Positions 29,201 to 37,132 of a stretch of 64,000 bases of DNA are shown one piece after another; position 1 is the first letter of the stretch, and each line of letters opens with the position of its first letter. A program made the position numbers and the translations under genes. The stretch comes from Microcoleus vaginatus PCC 9802 (GTDB lineage Bacteria; Cyanobacteriota; Cyanobacteriia; Cyanobacteriales; Microcoleaceae). Where the stretch lies: assembly GCA_022701275.1 (NCBI GenBank), contig CP031740.1, forward strand, positions 5,903,001 to 5,967,000, read 5' to 3'. The notes beneath the pieces are model-generated. The model had not been told where the DNA came from, searched no databases, and was given only the letters and a program-made list of their open reading frames with translations.

Positions 29201-30099
29201 CAAATAAACCTTGGTACGGCTGGCGTTGGGGAAATCGTGGCGGTGTCAGTAGCGCTTCAATTGAGAAGCCGCACCGCAGCGGTTGGCGCCCAATTTTGGA
29301 ATCAGAGTTTGATTTAGCTTATTCGCCGCTGATGGAATTGGATTACGGAAAAGGGCGGCTGATTTTAAACGAGTTGGATTTGGAAGACCATTATTCTGTA
29401 GATGCTGGGGCGGCGCAGTTAGTGCAACAAATTGTGAGTTACGGGATGAATTCTCCGGTGGTTGGAAAGCCGGAGAAAGTGGTTTTAATTGGGGGAGATG
29501 GGGATGCCCAAAAGTTGGACAGTTTGGGGGTAATTTATCAGCGCGCTAGTTCGCTTTCTAATGATTTTGGTTTGGTCATTGTGGGGAAAGAAGCGAATCT
29601 GAAAGATGCAGATTTGCGCGGTTATTTGAATGCTGGCGGGAAGGCGTTTTTCTTGCCGCGTCAAGTGCCTGTTGCGGGTTTGGGTGTGGGTTTGCAGCAA
29701 GCGCAGGATTTTGGGGGTTCGCTGGCGGTTCCGAGTTGGGATGAGGTGAAGGGGGTTAGCGCCTCAGATTTGCGATCGCGCTCTTTTTATGATACTTGGT
29801 TGATTAAGTCTGGGGGAGAAATTGGTGCTGACGGTTTGTTAAGTCGGGTAAAAGTTGGCAAGGGTGTGGCGATTTTTTCTCAGATTGAACCGGACAGTTT
29901 GAATGCTGATACTAAGACTTATTTGCGTTTTACTCGCTGGCGGCAAACCCGGGCAAATGCTCAGATTTTGGCTAATTTAGGGGCGAGTTTTAAAGCGGAT
30001 GGATCTGTGTTTAACGGTTCGAGTCGGGAGTTTTATCACTGGGATTACAAGACGGATTTTGAGAATGGGGACGATCCTTATCGGTATTATCGATGGTAG
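26287..30099 (+). CDS. GH2-like (beta-galactosidase/glucuronidase fold) membrane-anchored or secreted protein
   Basis: A 1270-residue protein starting at GTG with GGGAG upstream. An N-terminal hydrophobic segment (residues ~7-26) suggests a signal anchor. Then come a GH2 sugar-binding jelly-roll (about 55-225, YLNGTWQF ... WYQRNIDIP ... RGIIGEVRL), an Ig-like domain (230-335), and a TIM-barrel-like region beginning GRKFFLNGTEFRLRPNLHSD. E562 in YMAVEFGT is a candidate nucleophile. The position of the usual acid/base glutamate (NE motif after the barrel strand) reads MWATSPNFFG, N464 followed by Phe. The C-terminal ~450 residues include a glutamine-amidotransferase-like Rossmann portion without a visible catalytic triad. 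Substrate unknown; activity doubtful. Confidence 0.82.
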   Translation: MNDKLAKIIGLFFAAATLFGFVGYALQYPNVASSSAISIGFPNLTTVAVGAIDNKRSQIYLNGTWQFVPAVGNPQNPPVSPNWGSISVPGDWQKENNESVPGIITRGSGKEWENFNSKQLSKAWYQRNIDIPGDWTNRRIFLDLARVSTDAVIFVNGINCGQIPWPYGTIEITKVAKPGQNTLSILVVAVSDEKEKAVIMDPTEIYTEKANLHSRGIIGEVRLLSLPPGPLISDVFVQTSTRKKQVKLDVELKDVAQNGQVELIAQMLDEKGKVEQKFTGTARVQAKPIQTVQVQWNWPNPRLWEVAQPNLYTLQLEVKGSGIDTQYDQPFGFREFWIEGRKFFLNGTEFRLRPNLHSDTWQGGTVEVSDRLIDGYVKAGFNITEMWPWNHDERGRWHFRELFSERADLKGFPIMAPALDISPIAWNGKWKNRQWNDRWKARMVTEMRRYRNHPSVLMWATSPNFFGHADDQNPRRIGKRKVEATLSPYESERLRVNTPLGNDAIAAIKSADPTRPVMVHQGANFGDVYALNSYLNMIPLQEREEWISEWSKTGEMPYMAVEFGTPLHATMMRNRKGFGQVILSEPWMTEFAAIYFGKQAYELETAAYKAKIREQFVNGQEYQSWHGKKELDFAPAFQKLQQLFSTNTWRSWRTFGMSGGMIPWNDGHGWEVSEAGRKKVDIGAFQPGRRGVYLKQVSNNLLNYLQPEAYTVHPGGEAIMNNNSSTLAWIAGASPVFTAKDHNLFVGAKLAKQVVLINDTRAAQEFSFKWRVLVGGKEVKKGEQKGRIESAGTLFFPIDVNLPNTISSKADGEIRLTARVGERSHSDTFAFRVFPKQAKSKDTLTIFDPAGKTSAMLKQLGHPLLPWNGSQVSSLLIIGREAFSSGEKLPGSLENFVRNGGKAIVFPQRREWLKNTGFRVAAHVSRRAYSVDSNHPAISGLDSEDLRDWVGESTLVEAYPDTSKTGPNLSPANKPWYGWRWGNRGGVSSASIEKPHRSGWRPILESEFDLAYSPLMELDYGKGRLILNELDLEDHYSVDAGAAQLVQQIVSYGMNSPVVGKPEKVVLIGGDGDAQKLDSLGVIYQRASSLSNDFGLVIVGKEANLKDADLRGYLNAGGKAFFLPRQVPVAGLGVGLQQAQDFGGSLAVPSWDEVKGVSASDLRSRSFYDTWLIKSGGEIGADGLLSRVKVGKGVAIFSQIEPDSLNADTKTYLRFTRWRQTRANAQILANLGASFKADGSVFNGSSREFYHWDYKTDFENGDDPYRYYRW

Positions 30100-30140
30100 G
30101 TGTTTTTAAGCGCCGATTAACGCGGATGTTATGGAGGATA

Positions 30141-30386
30141 TTACAGGTCAAAGTGACGGCGGAAGCGCGGGTCTAGTTTGTCGGTTTTCTTTTGGTTGCA
30201 GGTGCCGCAGAGGGTTTGCAAGTTGCTGATGTCGTTGCTGCCGCCGCGCGCTAGGGGGATGATATGATCGATCGTCAGTTGGGTTTCTAGTTTGGTTTGG
30301 CCGCAGCTTTGGCATTGGTATTTATTGCGCTCGAATACATATTTTCTCACTTCTGGGGGAATGGGAATTCTAGGGGTTTTGCTCAT
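30141..30386 (-). CDS. HNH endonuclease
   Basis: An 81-residue single-domain HNH protein. The zinc pairs are CQSCG (near residue 23) and CGTCN (near residue 62), and the active-site core is LTIDHIIPLARGGSNDISNL with the conserved DH, N and second N. The protein has no partner domain for DNA recognition. Its start codon overlaps the stop of the KGK-domain gene by four bases (ATGA), so the two are almost certainly translated together. Such small HNH proteins act as restriction, homing or phage-packaging nucleases; which applies here is unknown. Confidence 0.9.
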   Translation of the reverse strand: MSKTPRIPIPPEVRKYVFERNKYQCQSCGQTKLETQLTIDHIIPLARGGSNDISNLQTLCGTCNQKKTDKLDPRFRRHFDL

Positions 30387-30799
30387 GAATTGTTCGGTTG
30401 ATTTTCATGGTTTAGTAGTTGGCGGCGCAAATCATCAAGGGGTGATTCTGGTTGGGGAGTTTCTGATTCGTTCTTTTCTGGTGTTTGTTCGGCTTCTGGT
30501 TCCTCTGGGCAAAATTCTACGCATATTTTAACTCGAATTTTTCCTTTTTGCCATCCTTGAGAACCAAACCTAAGAACTTTACCTGCTATACCTTCATTAA
30601 ATAGCACATCTTTTATCTGTTGTACTAGGCTAATAGAGTTTTTGAGATAAGTTTGAAATTGACCACTACTAATAATTGGGTACTTAAAATAGGAGTTGAC
30701 TCCTAAATCTTTATTGACACTTTCCCAGTCGTTTACCAACCACAAAACTTCTTCATCATCTAACTCAATAAATCTTTCTTCTGTGTCATCCTTATTCAT
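30383..30799 (-). CDS. KGK-domain protein
   Basis: A 138-residue protein with a KGK-type domain: N-terminal FIELDDEEVLWLVNDWES and the signature GWQKGKIRVKICVEFCPEEP around residue 85. The family is largely cyanobacterial and has no known function. The C-terminal 40 residues are acidic, proline-rich and probably disordered (EKNESETPQPESPLDD). It is the first gene of a two-gene unit with the HNH nuclease, overlapping by ATGA. The family name is recalled from the motif and not confirmed by a search. Confidence 0.75.
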   Translation of the reverse strand: MNKDDTEERFIELDDEEVLWLVNDWESVNKDLGVNSYFKYPIISSGQFQTYLKNSISLVQQIKDVLFNEGIAGKVLRFGSQGWQKGKIRVKICVEFCPEEPEAEQTPEKNESETPQPESPLDDLRRQLLNHENQPNNS

Positions 30800-30888
30800 A
30801 ATTCAACCTAGGTTCCGAGTAATCATTGACTTGTGGAAGTAAAGATAGACTCGCGTCTAACTGATTTTTCACTTAATGCAAACATTAT

Positions 30889-30913
30889 GTAGGGTGCGCA
30901 ATGCGCACCCTAC
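30889..30913. terminator. Perfect hairpin after the sulfotransferase stop codon
   Basis: GTAGGGTGCGCA-A-TGCGCACCCTAC, 12-bp perfect arms with a one-base centre, begins next to the stop codon at 30914. It can end transcription of the minus-strand sulfotransferase gene, though there is no long T tract; the sequence is also a common dispersed repeat in cyanobacteria. Confidence 0.7.
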
Positions 30914-32041
30914 TCAAGATAATGTATCGGGAACCCAAAAATCAGGTGTTTTAATTTCTGGATGTTTTTGTAATAACTTATTCACTTTTTGACGAATTTC
31001 TAAAATATCGGGAATTTGTATTTCATGTTTACTCAAATTTTCTTTGGATAAGTTTGAGCCACTTTGAGAATCTTTAGCAAATACCTGACAGGCGTGAGAA
31101 ACTTCAGCTAGGGATAAGCCGCAGTAATCAAAAATAGCGCTGACTATCTTCTGAGGATCTGCCACTAAATTTTCATAACGAATTGTACAGGTGGAAATTC
31201 CTTGCTGCTGAAGAAACCTGTAGCGTTGCATGACAGATAACCATGCTGTTGTATATACATCAATGGCGGTAGAGTCAGTGAAATCTATATCACTGGCATA
31301 CTCCTTAAGTAAAGGGATAAATCGACTATATAAGTCTATGTTCTGTGCAATTGTCGGAAGCATGGTACTCATATAGACAAAAGCACTGATAGATGATTGA
31401 ACGACAGCTTCTGCATTTCGATATAAGAAAATCACTTTAGAATCAGGAAAAGCCTGATATATTAAGTCTCCTAGTTCAATGCAAAAACTCCGTAGCTTAA
31501 GTACACAGCACGATTGTTTTCCTTTTAAAGCAGGTTTACTCAAAAGATAAATACAAATTTTTAGTAATTGGGCTATTTCAGTATCATTACTGCCGTCGGG
31601 ATTTCGTAGACCTACTATCTGAGAAAAAACATCAGGTTCTGATAAACTGAGGACTGTTTCAATTTGATTAAACACTTTACTGAGCAAGGTAGAGCCACAG
31701 CGTCCGACGGAATAAATCATTATCATTTTTTCGATCGGCTCTTCTATAGCTGTCATCAGTTGAGGTAAATCTTCTAGAGGAACAGCAATTAATCGCTGGG
31801 CATATTCATACTGGGCTTGGTAAAAAAAAGGTGCATTGGAAAGCTGGATATCTAACGGGGTTTCAACAAAAATCGCTTGTTGGTTTTGAGGATCGAGGCA
31901 ATATAAACTGATGTTAGGACTTTCAATAATAATTTGGGGGTTAATATTTTCTCCTTCTATATAGTCAAAATTTTGCAGCTTAACTATAGAGAGAGGGTCG
32001 GGTCGTTGCTTGCTTTGAATGTAAAGAACTTTAGCACTCAT
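30914..32041 (-). CDS. Sulfotransferase family protein
   Basis: A 375-residue protein with an AGAGGA ribosome site. The PAPS-binding 5'-phosphosulfate loop is IYSVGRCGSTLLSKVF near residue 110 and the 3'-phosphate-binding segment is KVIFLYRNAEAVVQSSIS near residue 200, both typical of the sulfotransferase superfamily. The first ~100 residues (VLYIQSKQRPDPLSIVKLQN onward) are a separate beta-rich domain I do not recognise. No signal peptide. The acceptor is unknown; the genes around it do not indicate a pathway. Confidence 0.85.
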   Translation of the reverse strand: MSAKVLYIQSKQRPDPLSIVKLQNFDYIEGENINPQIIIESPNISLYCLDPQNQQAIFVETPLDIQLSNAPFFYQAQYEYAQRLIAVPLEDLPQLMTAIEEPIEKMIMIYSVGRCGSTLLSKVFNQIETVLSLSEPDVFSQIVGLRNPDGSNDTEIAQLLKICIYLLSKPALKGKQSCCVLKLRSFCIELGDLIYQAFPDSKVIFLYRNAEAVVQSSISAFVYMSTMLPTIAQNIDLYSRFIPLLKEYASDIDFTDSTAIDVYTTAWLSVMQRYRFLQQQGISTCTIRYENLVADPQKIVSAIFDYCGLSLAEVSHACQVFAKDSQSGSNLSKENLSKHEIQIPDILEIRQKVNKLLQKHPEIKTPDFWVPDTLS

Positions 32042-32052
32042 TTGAATTTCCT

Positions 32053-32190
32053 CTAATCAATCACATCGTCAAGAATTTGGTTGAGATTATCTGCCGAAAT
32101 TATCACAGCCGGACGCAGTTTAAACTGTGTTAGCTGAGTAGAAGGCATTGGCACTTGAGCCAACACTACATCACGGCGCCGTAAGTTCAT
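32053..32190 (-). pseudogene. Truncated MazF/PemK-type toxin
   Basis: A 45-codon frame, MNLRRRDVVLAQVPMPSTQL and onward to LRPAVIISADNLNQILDDVID, matches the first ~45 residues of MazF/PemK toxins (DVVLAxVPxP and RPAVVIS motifs), which are normally ~110 residues. It stops at 32053 and the rest of the toxin is missing because the sulfotransferase gene begins 12 bases later. It overlaps the upstream antitoxin gene by 20 bp as in an intact pair. Confidence 0.7.
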
Positions 32191-32374
32191 CGGCAAATAG
32201 TTCGTCATAAATGTCATTTTCCGCACTCAGCCAATCTTGATAAGCTTGGGATACAAGCATCGGTTGAACAGATTCTTTCCCACTTTTCAAGAATAGGGCT
32301 ATGTTCAAAAGTGTTGCTAACTTATCCTCTGGAAGTTGTTCGATTATTGTTAAAAGTTTTTGGCGAATGTTCAT
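32171..32374 (-). CDS. Putative antitoxin of a broken MazF/PemK pair
   Basis: A 67-residue protein, MNIRQKLLTIIEQLPEDKLA at the start, with an amphipathic helix and an acidic tail (YDELFADELTAP), resembling the small antitoxins (DUF2281-like) that precede MazF/PemK toxins in cyanobacteria. It overlaps the truncated toxin frame downstream. The antitoxin appears intact; with no active toxin here it may be a solitary remnant or counteract a related toxin elsewhere. Confidence 0.65.
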   Translation of the reverse strand: MNIRQKLLTIIEQLPEDKLATLLNIALFLKSGKESVQPMLVSQAYQDWLSAENDIYDELFADELTAP

Positions 32375-32458
32375 AGGATTAAAGTCGCTCTTTGTTGGCT
32401 ATTATAGCACAATAAACAGAATAAAGAGGCCTGCGAATTTTCTTAGCCAAAATTGCAA

Positions 32459-34894
32459 TCATTCACCATCCACCGAAACGCTATCATTTTGTCCAATTAC
32501 AGGCAATAGATGCTCGTGCAACTTCATCGCCTGCAAACAACTATTAATCCCAGAAACCGCCCGATCGTACTCTTGAATCTTCTGCTCATTCTCAGCTTGC
32601 AGCCGCTGGTTGCGGGCAATCTTTTCCTCCGCCTCCTGTGCCAAAGTTTGCTCCAAATAATCGCGGGCTTGACTGTATTTCTGCAAAATATCATCAGCTT
32701 GCTTTTGGGCCAGCGGCAACAAATGCTCTTTCAGCGTTTGGTTGACAGTTTGGCGGAAAGTTTGCCGAATAGTTCTAGATACTTTCGGCTCAAAATCCAG
32801 CCGCAATAATTGCCGAATTGCCGGTTGGGCGTCCACCATGTTTTCGCAGTCGTAACCTTGAGAAGTTTGCTGCAATGTTTCCCGGAATTGATAAATCGAA
32901 AATGTGCCTTCGTCGTAAAAACGGGGACTTTCTCGCACGTAGCGATCGCACTCAACGCCCGCCGCATTTACCAAAGCATCAGAAACCCGCTTTGATAAAT
33001 CCTCTAACTGCTGTTCAATTCCCCCGTCGTTCCCCAACAACCGATAAAGTAATCGATAGTATTCAGACTTGCGAACGCTATCTTTCAAATACTGGAAATA
33101 ATTATCAACCAGTGACTTAGTAGCCTCTACTAAAATATCTTCCAACTGATTGGCTAAATAATAAAGTGCTTCAACTAAAACAGCAATTAAAGGTGCTGTG
33201 GCATTGCGGGGATGATTCCGCAAAGTGCGTCCGTAAGCCGCCTCAACAGAAAATCCATCTAACAATTCATCCAAGCGCCGGATCATCCGAGATTGCAATT
33301 GCCGAAAGTCTATATCGAAAATATCGCATCTGTTCATAATCATGTCATTGACTTCTTCGGCGATATGCTCCCGAAATTCCTCCCCAACTTGCTGCAATTC
33401 TTGATTTAGTCGCAAAAGTTCCTGTGCTTTCATTGCTTCAATTTCGCGGGGCTGGCTGTCCAAATTCCGCTGAATTGTTTGGTAATGTTTCCGCAGTTGA
33501 ATGCACAAGTCTTCTAAGTCGTCAGCTAAATTTTTGAACAGTTGCGGGCGTTTTTCTTCGGTGAGGTACCGGGTGATGGCTGTGCGAAAATCTTCTATCC
33601 CGCTATCTTGAATTAATTGACCAATTAATGGTTGTCCTTGCTCTGCAAGAATCCGCACGTAGTTTTCATTTGGTGTTTCGTAGCTGTTAACTGAAATGCG
33701 AAATCGGCTCGGAGATAGCTTGCCGGAATTCGCACAGTAGCGATTAAATTCACTAACAAATTGCGGAGTTTCTTCACTATTACCGAGCAATTCTGAATCT
33801 AATTTATCATCTCCAGAAACTCGCCCTTGACTACTGGCAAAGATTGTATTTAAACCAAAGCGATCGCGCCCTGTTGTCCCTCGAATCAAACTCCCGTAAA
33901 ATCCCAACAATCCGCTAGTTTTGTAAACTCTCGCAGTATCGCGAAAGTCGGAATTAATCAAATTTTCTAAGCGCTGTCGCAGTTGCGTGTTGTACCAAGT
34001 TTCGTCGATGCGGTTGAAAATGTAAAAAAGTCGATCGCGAATTCCCGGATTTCCCCGTGTCTTTTCCATCAACTCGGTTTCTTCCATCGTCATTTCCCCA
34101 GACGAAGCCGCTTTCAAAACGCAGACAACCGCCGAAGTATCCGGGCTTTCAATCTTATCATAAGTCAATTCTGCATCCCGCTGCACCGGCGCATCAATTC
34201 CCGGCGTATCGATAATAATATTGCCATCTTGTAGCAAGGGATGATAACAGTAATATTCAACTCGCTTGAGTACAGCACTGTTGCTACCGCGACGGGCATA
34301 ACTAGCAGCTTCCTTGAGATTGGAAAAGTTAAACTGTTCCATCGAGTAGGTAGCGTTTTCGAGAGTTTGGATGCGATCGCGATTTGCCTCAAAACCTTCT
34401 AACAGCAGCATCAAAGCCTTAGCTTTTTTGGCTAGCTCGGATTTATTTTCGCCACCTTCCGTTTCAATAATTATGTTACATCCCTGAGACAACAGCGACA
34501 CTACATCTGTTTGATTAATATTAAGTTCAGTAGTTAAACCTAACTGATGGCAAAGCACAGAAGCTTGCTGGCGAATTTCAAACTCGCTCAAAAAAGTTAG
34601 AACAACGCGCTCTTTTTCCGGCTCAGCAAAGGCGATATAACATTCCGTACCTGTCGCGTGTCCTTCCGCACTGTAGAGCAATTCCCGCTCCAGCAAAGCA
34701 TTAATTAACATAGATTTTCCCGCACTGAAAGCGCCAGCAAACACAATTTCAAACTCAGGAGAAATTGCCTTTTTCAGAGAAGCTTGTACCGCCGTGATAT
34801 CTTGTTGTCGCAAAGACGATTCCTGACGCAGCAGTTGCACTAAAGAATCAACTTGCTCTTGCAGACTGGTGCATTGACGGGGCATTTGAGTCAT
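32459..34894 (-). CDS. Dynamin-like GTPase
   Basis: An 811-residue bacterial dynamin-like protein. GTPase motifs: G1 GAFSAGKS at residues 54-61, a switch threonine region HATGTECYIAF, G3 DTPG in IIIDTPGIDAPV, and G4 NRID. The remainder is long helical stalk (LQQVGEEFREHIAEEVNDMI, then a C-terminal coiled coil EEKIARNQRLQAENEQKI), with a hydrophobic-rich stretch VLVEALYYLANQLEDIL that may contact membrane. Family members bend or fuse membranes; in cyanobacteria thylakoid or division roles are possible but not shown. Monocistronic; the upstream gap is about 380 bp. Confidence 0.9.
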   Translation of the reverse strand: MTQMPRQCTSLQEQVDSLVQLLRQESSLRQQDITAVQASLKKAISPEFEIVFAGAFSAGKSMLINALLERELLYSAEGHATGTECYIAFAEPEKERVVLTFLSEFEIRQQASVLCHQLGLTTELNINQTDVVSLLSQGCNIIIETEGGENKSELAKKAKALMLLLEGFEANRDRIQTLENATYSMEQFNFSNLKEAASYARRGSNSAVLKRVEYYCYHPLLQDGNIIIDTPGIDAPVQRDAELTYDKIESPDTSAVVCVLKAASSGEMTMEETELMEKTRGNPGIRDRLFYIFNRIDETWYNTQLRQRLENLINSDFRDTARVYKTSGLLGFYGSLIRGTTGRDRFGLNTIFASSQGRVSGDDKLDSELLGNSEETPQFVSEFNRYCANSGKLSPSRFRISVNSYETPNENYVRILAEQGQPLIGQLIQDSGIEDFRTAITRYLTEEKRPQLFKNLADDLEDLCIQLRKHYQTIQRNLDSQPREIEAMKAQELLRLNQELQQVGEEFREHIAEEVNDMIMNRCDIFDIDFRQLQSRMIRRLDELLDGFSVEAAYGRTLRNHPRNATAPLIAVLVEALYYLANQLEDILVEATKSLVDNYFQYLKDSVRKSEYYRLLYRLLGNDGGIEQQLEDLSKRVSDALVNAAGVECDRYVRESPRFYDEGTFSIYQFRETLQQTSQGYDCENMVDAQPAIRQLLRLDFEPKVSRTIRQTFRQTVNQTLKEHLLPLAQKQADDILQKYSQARDYLEQTLAQEAEEKIARNQRLQAENEQKIQEYDRAVSGINSCLQAMKLHEHLLPVIGQNDSVSVDGE

Positions 34895-35278
34895 GGCGGC
34901 AGACTGCTCCTGATTGTGGGAAAATTACCTTATTGTTAATTCTCTGCTAGTTCAGGGATAATCACAACAGTAATTTTACTTATGTGAGCGACGATTGCTG
35001 AAAGTGCGATCGGCTATTCTGGCGACAAATCCTATCGTTTACGGTTGTTTCGGAATTATTAAACCGCAGAGGCCGCAGAGGGCGCTGAGTTAGAGAATAG
35101 AGAGAGGAATAATTGGTATACCCACGGACTTGATATCATCTATTTACAGCCAAGTGGCGAAATCTGATATGTCAGTAAAATTCAGCCAAGCATCTCCTAA
35201 TTTTTCGTACACGATTAGTAGTAAGGCACGCATTATTGCGCCCCTACAAAATTAAACTGGCGCATTGCGTACTCTACA
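34895..35278. other. Intergenic region with dispersed CCGCAGAGG-type repeats
   Basis: Between the dynamin gene start and the dnaJ stop. It contains AACCGCAGAGGCCGCAGAGG at 35062 (the same repeat type as at 52117, 52605 and 61160) and a degenerate GTAAGGCACGCATTATTGCG at 35222 related to the hairpin repeat at 30889. No gene seen. Confidence 0.6.
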
Positions 35279-36475
35279 TTAAACCGATAAATCCTGACGC
35301 GGTTTAAAAGACTCAACTTGCCGCAACTTTTCGTATAATTCCCGTTCCTCCTCACTAATTTCTTTGGGAATTAACACCTGAATTTCTACCAATTGATCGC
35401 CCCGATCGCCATTTCCCGTCGGATAGCCCTTGTTAGCCAACCGCAACCGCTTTCCAGACGTTACTCCCGGTGGCAATTTCATCTTTACCAAGCCATCCAG
35501 CGTCGGTACTTCCACATCTCCACCCAACACCGCTTCGCTGGGAGTCAGAGGCAATTCGCAGCAAACATCCGACATTTCCAATCGAAAAAATTGATGGGGA
35601 GAAACCGTGATTTTCAAATATAAATCTCCGCCACCAATACCTTGATTTCGCAAGCGAATCCGCTGGCCTGATACCATAGCAGGAGGCAGATTTACCTCGA
35701 TCGCTCGCCCATCTTCCAGACGAATTCGCTCGGTACCGCCCGAATAAGCCCTTTCCAAAGGCAGAGTTAGCCTGGCCTCAATGTCTCTTCTCGTTTCGCG
35801 ATCGACTGTTTCCCTAATTTCCCGTCGCATTTCGCGATCGGCTATATCCCTTCTGATTTCGCGATCGACTATCTCCCGTCGCATTTCTCGATCGACTGTT
35901 TCTCGTCGCATTTCGCGATCGTCGAAATCCCGTCGCATTTCGCGATCGACTGTTTCTCGTCGCATTTCGCGATCGTCAAAATCCCTTCTAGGTGGGCGAG
36001 AATTAGCAACATAACTCGTTTTCTTAGAAGCCGTACTCCACGGTTCAGAGGAGGCTACTCCCGGTGCATCATTCGCTGTCGCCATCCTCACTTCCCGGCG
36101 TCTTCCGAGCACTTGGTCGAGAAATTTATTAAAATCCGAGTAATCGCTAAAATCGACATCTTCGGCCGGTTTTTTGCGGGTAGTTTTACTGTTTCCCCAA
36201 GTTTTGAAATTGGGAAGTCGTACCCCTTGCTTTCCTTGAAATCCCTTTTGTTTCCAGAATTTACTAAACTGATCGTATTGAGCTCGCTTGTCAATATCGG
36301 AAAGAATATCGTAAGCTTCATTAATATCCTTAAACCTATCTTCAGCAGATTTATCACCTGGATTTACGTCAGGGTGCAACTGTCTGGCTAGCCGTCGATA
36401 GGCTTTTTTTATCTCATCAGCCGTGGCATCTTTGGGTACTCCCAAAATTAGATAGTAATTACGAAAATTCTGCAT
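35279..36475 (-). CDS. dnaJ: DnaJ-type co-chaperone without zinc finger, with charged repeat insert
   Basis: A 398-residue J-domain protein (residues 1-70; HPD at 34-36) lacking the CxxCxGxG zinc-finger repeats, then a client-binding C-terminal domain (from about 236: LTLPLERAYSGGTERIRLED to LIPKEISEEERELYEKLR). The linker (164-235) holds nine-residue repeats of the form DREMRRxxx (DREMRRETV, DREMRRDFD), coded by 27-bp units that each include a CGATCG core. It lies downstream of dnaK on the same strand, separated by a broken four-helix-bundle gene. This matches the cyanobacterial dnaK3-dnaJ3 arrangement, where the pair acts at thylakoids; assignment to that paralogue is inference. Confidence 0.9.
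   Translation of the reverse strand: MQNFRNYYLILGVPKDATADEIKKAYRRLARQLHPDVNPGDKSAEDRFKDINEAYDILSDIDKRAQYDQFSKFWKQKGFQGKQGVRLPNFKTWGNSKTTRKKPAEDVDFSDYSDFNKFLDQVLGRRREVRMATANDAPGVASSEPWSTASKKTSYVANSRPPRRDFDDREMRRETVDREMRRDFDDREMRRETVDREMRREIVDREIRRDIADREMRREIRETVDRETRRDIEARLTLPLERAYSGGTERIRLEDGRAIEVNLPPAMVSGQRIRLRNQGIGGGDLYLKITVSPHQFFRLEMSDVCCELPLTPSEAVLGGDVEVPTLDGLVKMKLPPGVTSGKRLRLANKGYPTGNGDRGDQLVEIQVLIPKEISEEERELYEKLRQVESFKPRQDLSV
35771..35986. repeat. 27-bp tandem repeats in the dnaJ linker
   Basis: Roughly seven imperfect units centred on TTTCGCGATCG, each encoding DREMRRxxx. The HIP1 core CGATCG occurs in nearly every unit. Confidence 0.85.
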
Positions 36476-36480
36476 AGTTG

Positions 36481-36595
36481 GAGAAGGAAGAAGGAAGAAG
36501 GAAGAAGGATGAAGGAAGAAGGAAGAAGGATGAGGGATGAGGGATGAAGGAAGAAGGATGAGGGATGAAGGAGGAGGGATGAGGGATGAAGGATG
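36481..36595. repeat. GAAGGAA/GATGAGG heptamer array
   Basis: About sixteen tandem heptamers (AAGGAAG, AAGGATG, AGGGATG) between the broken four-helix-bundle gene and dnaJ. The complementary type (CCTTCTT) lies on the other side of that gene at 37091, giving inverted flanks. Confidence 0.9.
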
Positions 36596-36600
36596 ATGTT

Positions 36601-36950
36601 TTATCCTTCTAGTTTGTTGATTGTACTGACAATTAATCGGGTGAGTTCATCTGCTTCTTTGATAACTGGTGAGATTTTTTCTGGTGCGGCTAACCTACTC
36701 TTTCAGAAATCACTAGATGAGTATCCAGTTCTCGGAGCGAACCGAGAGCTATTCGCAAATATCGAATATACTCTTGTCTCGTAACACGCCCATATCCCTC
36801 CGCAAGGTTAGCTGGTACTGATACAGATGCACGGCGAATTTGACTGGTAATACCATAAATTTCCGACGCATGAAAAGATTTAGTTAATTCGTAGCAAACT
36901 TGACAAAGATAAATACCCCGCTGCCAGATGTATTGTTCTCTATGGGTCAT
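36601..36950 (-). pseudogene. Four-helix-bundle protein gene with frameshift
   Basis: The first 86 codons give a typical S23/four-helix-bundle protein (SQIRRASVSVPANLAEGYGR, then YLRIALGSLRELDTHL), but the frame stops at 36690 after ISERVG. The missing last helix is readable in another frame as LAAPEKISPVIKEADELTRL and INKLEG, ending at 36601, so a single-base deletion near 36692 broke the gene. These proteins often move as cassettes into ribosomal or other operons; here it sits between dnaK and dnaJ, flanked by oppositely oriented heptamer arrays. Confidence 0.8.
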
Positions 36951-37090
36951 ACAACATAATTTTCTCCTTACTTATCCTAGTAATCTTTATCTACTTCAAA
37001 GAAGTCTAGTGTAGGAGAGGAGAAAGAAAAAAGCTGAGAAGAATTAGGAAAAGAGCTGTCACAAATTCTCTGCTGAAAATCCGTTATTTT

Positions 37091-37130
37091 CCTTCTTCCT
37101 TCTTGCCTCTTCCTTCTTCCTTCTTCCTTC
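37091..37130. repeat. CTTCCTT heptamer array next to the dnaK stop
   Basis: TTCCTTCTTCCTTCTTGCCT and similar units run up to within a few bases of the dnaK stop codon, complementary to the array at 36481. Confidence 0.8.
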
Positions 37131-37132
37131 AA

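Noticed and set aside
35781-36014. Ser/Arg/Ile repeat protein frame opposite dnaJ
   Set aside because: It is the antisense reading of the 27-bp repeats in dnaJ, with no start signal.
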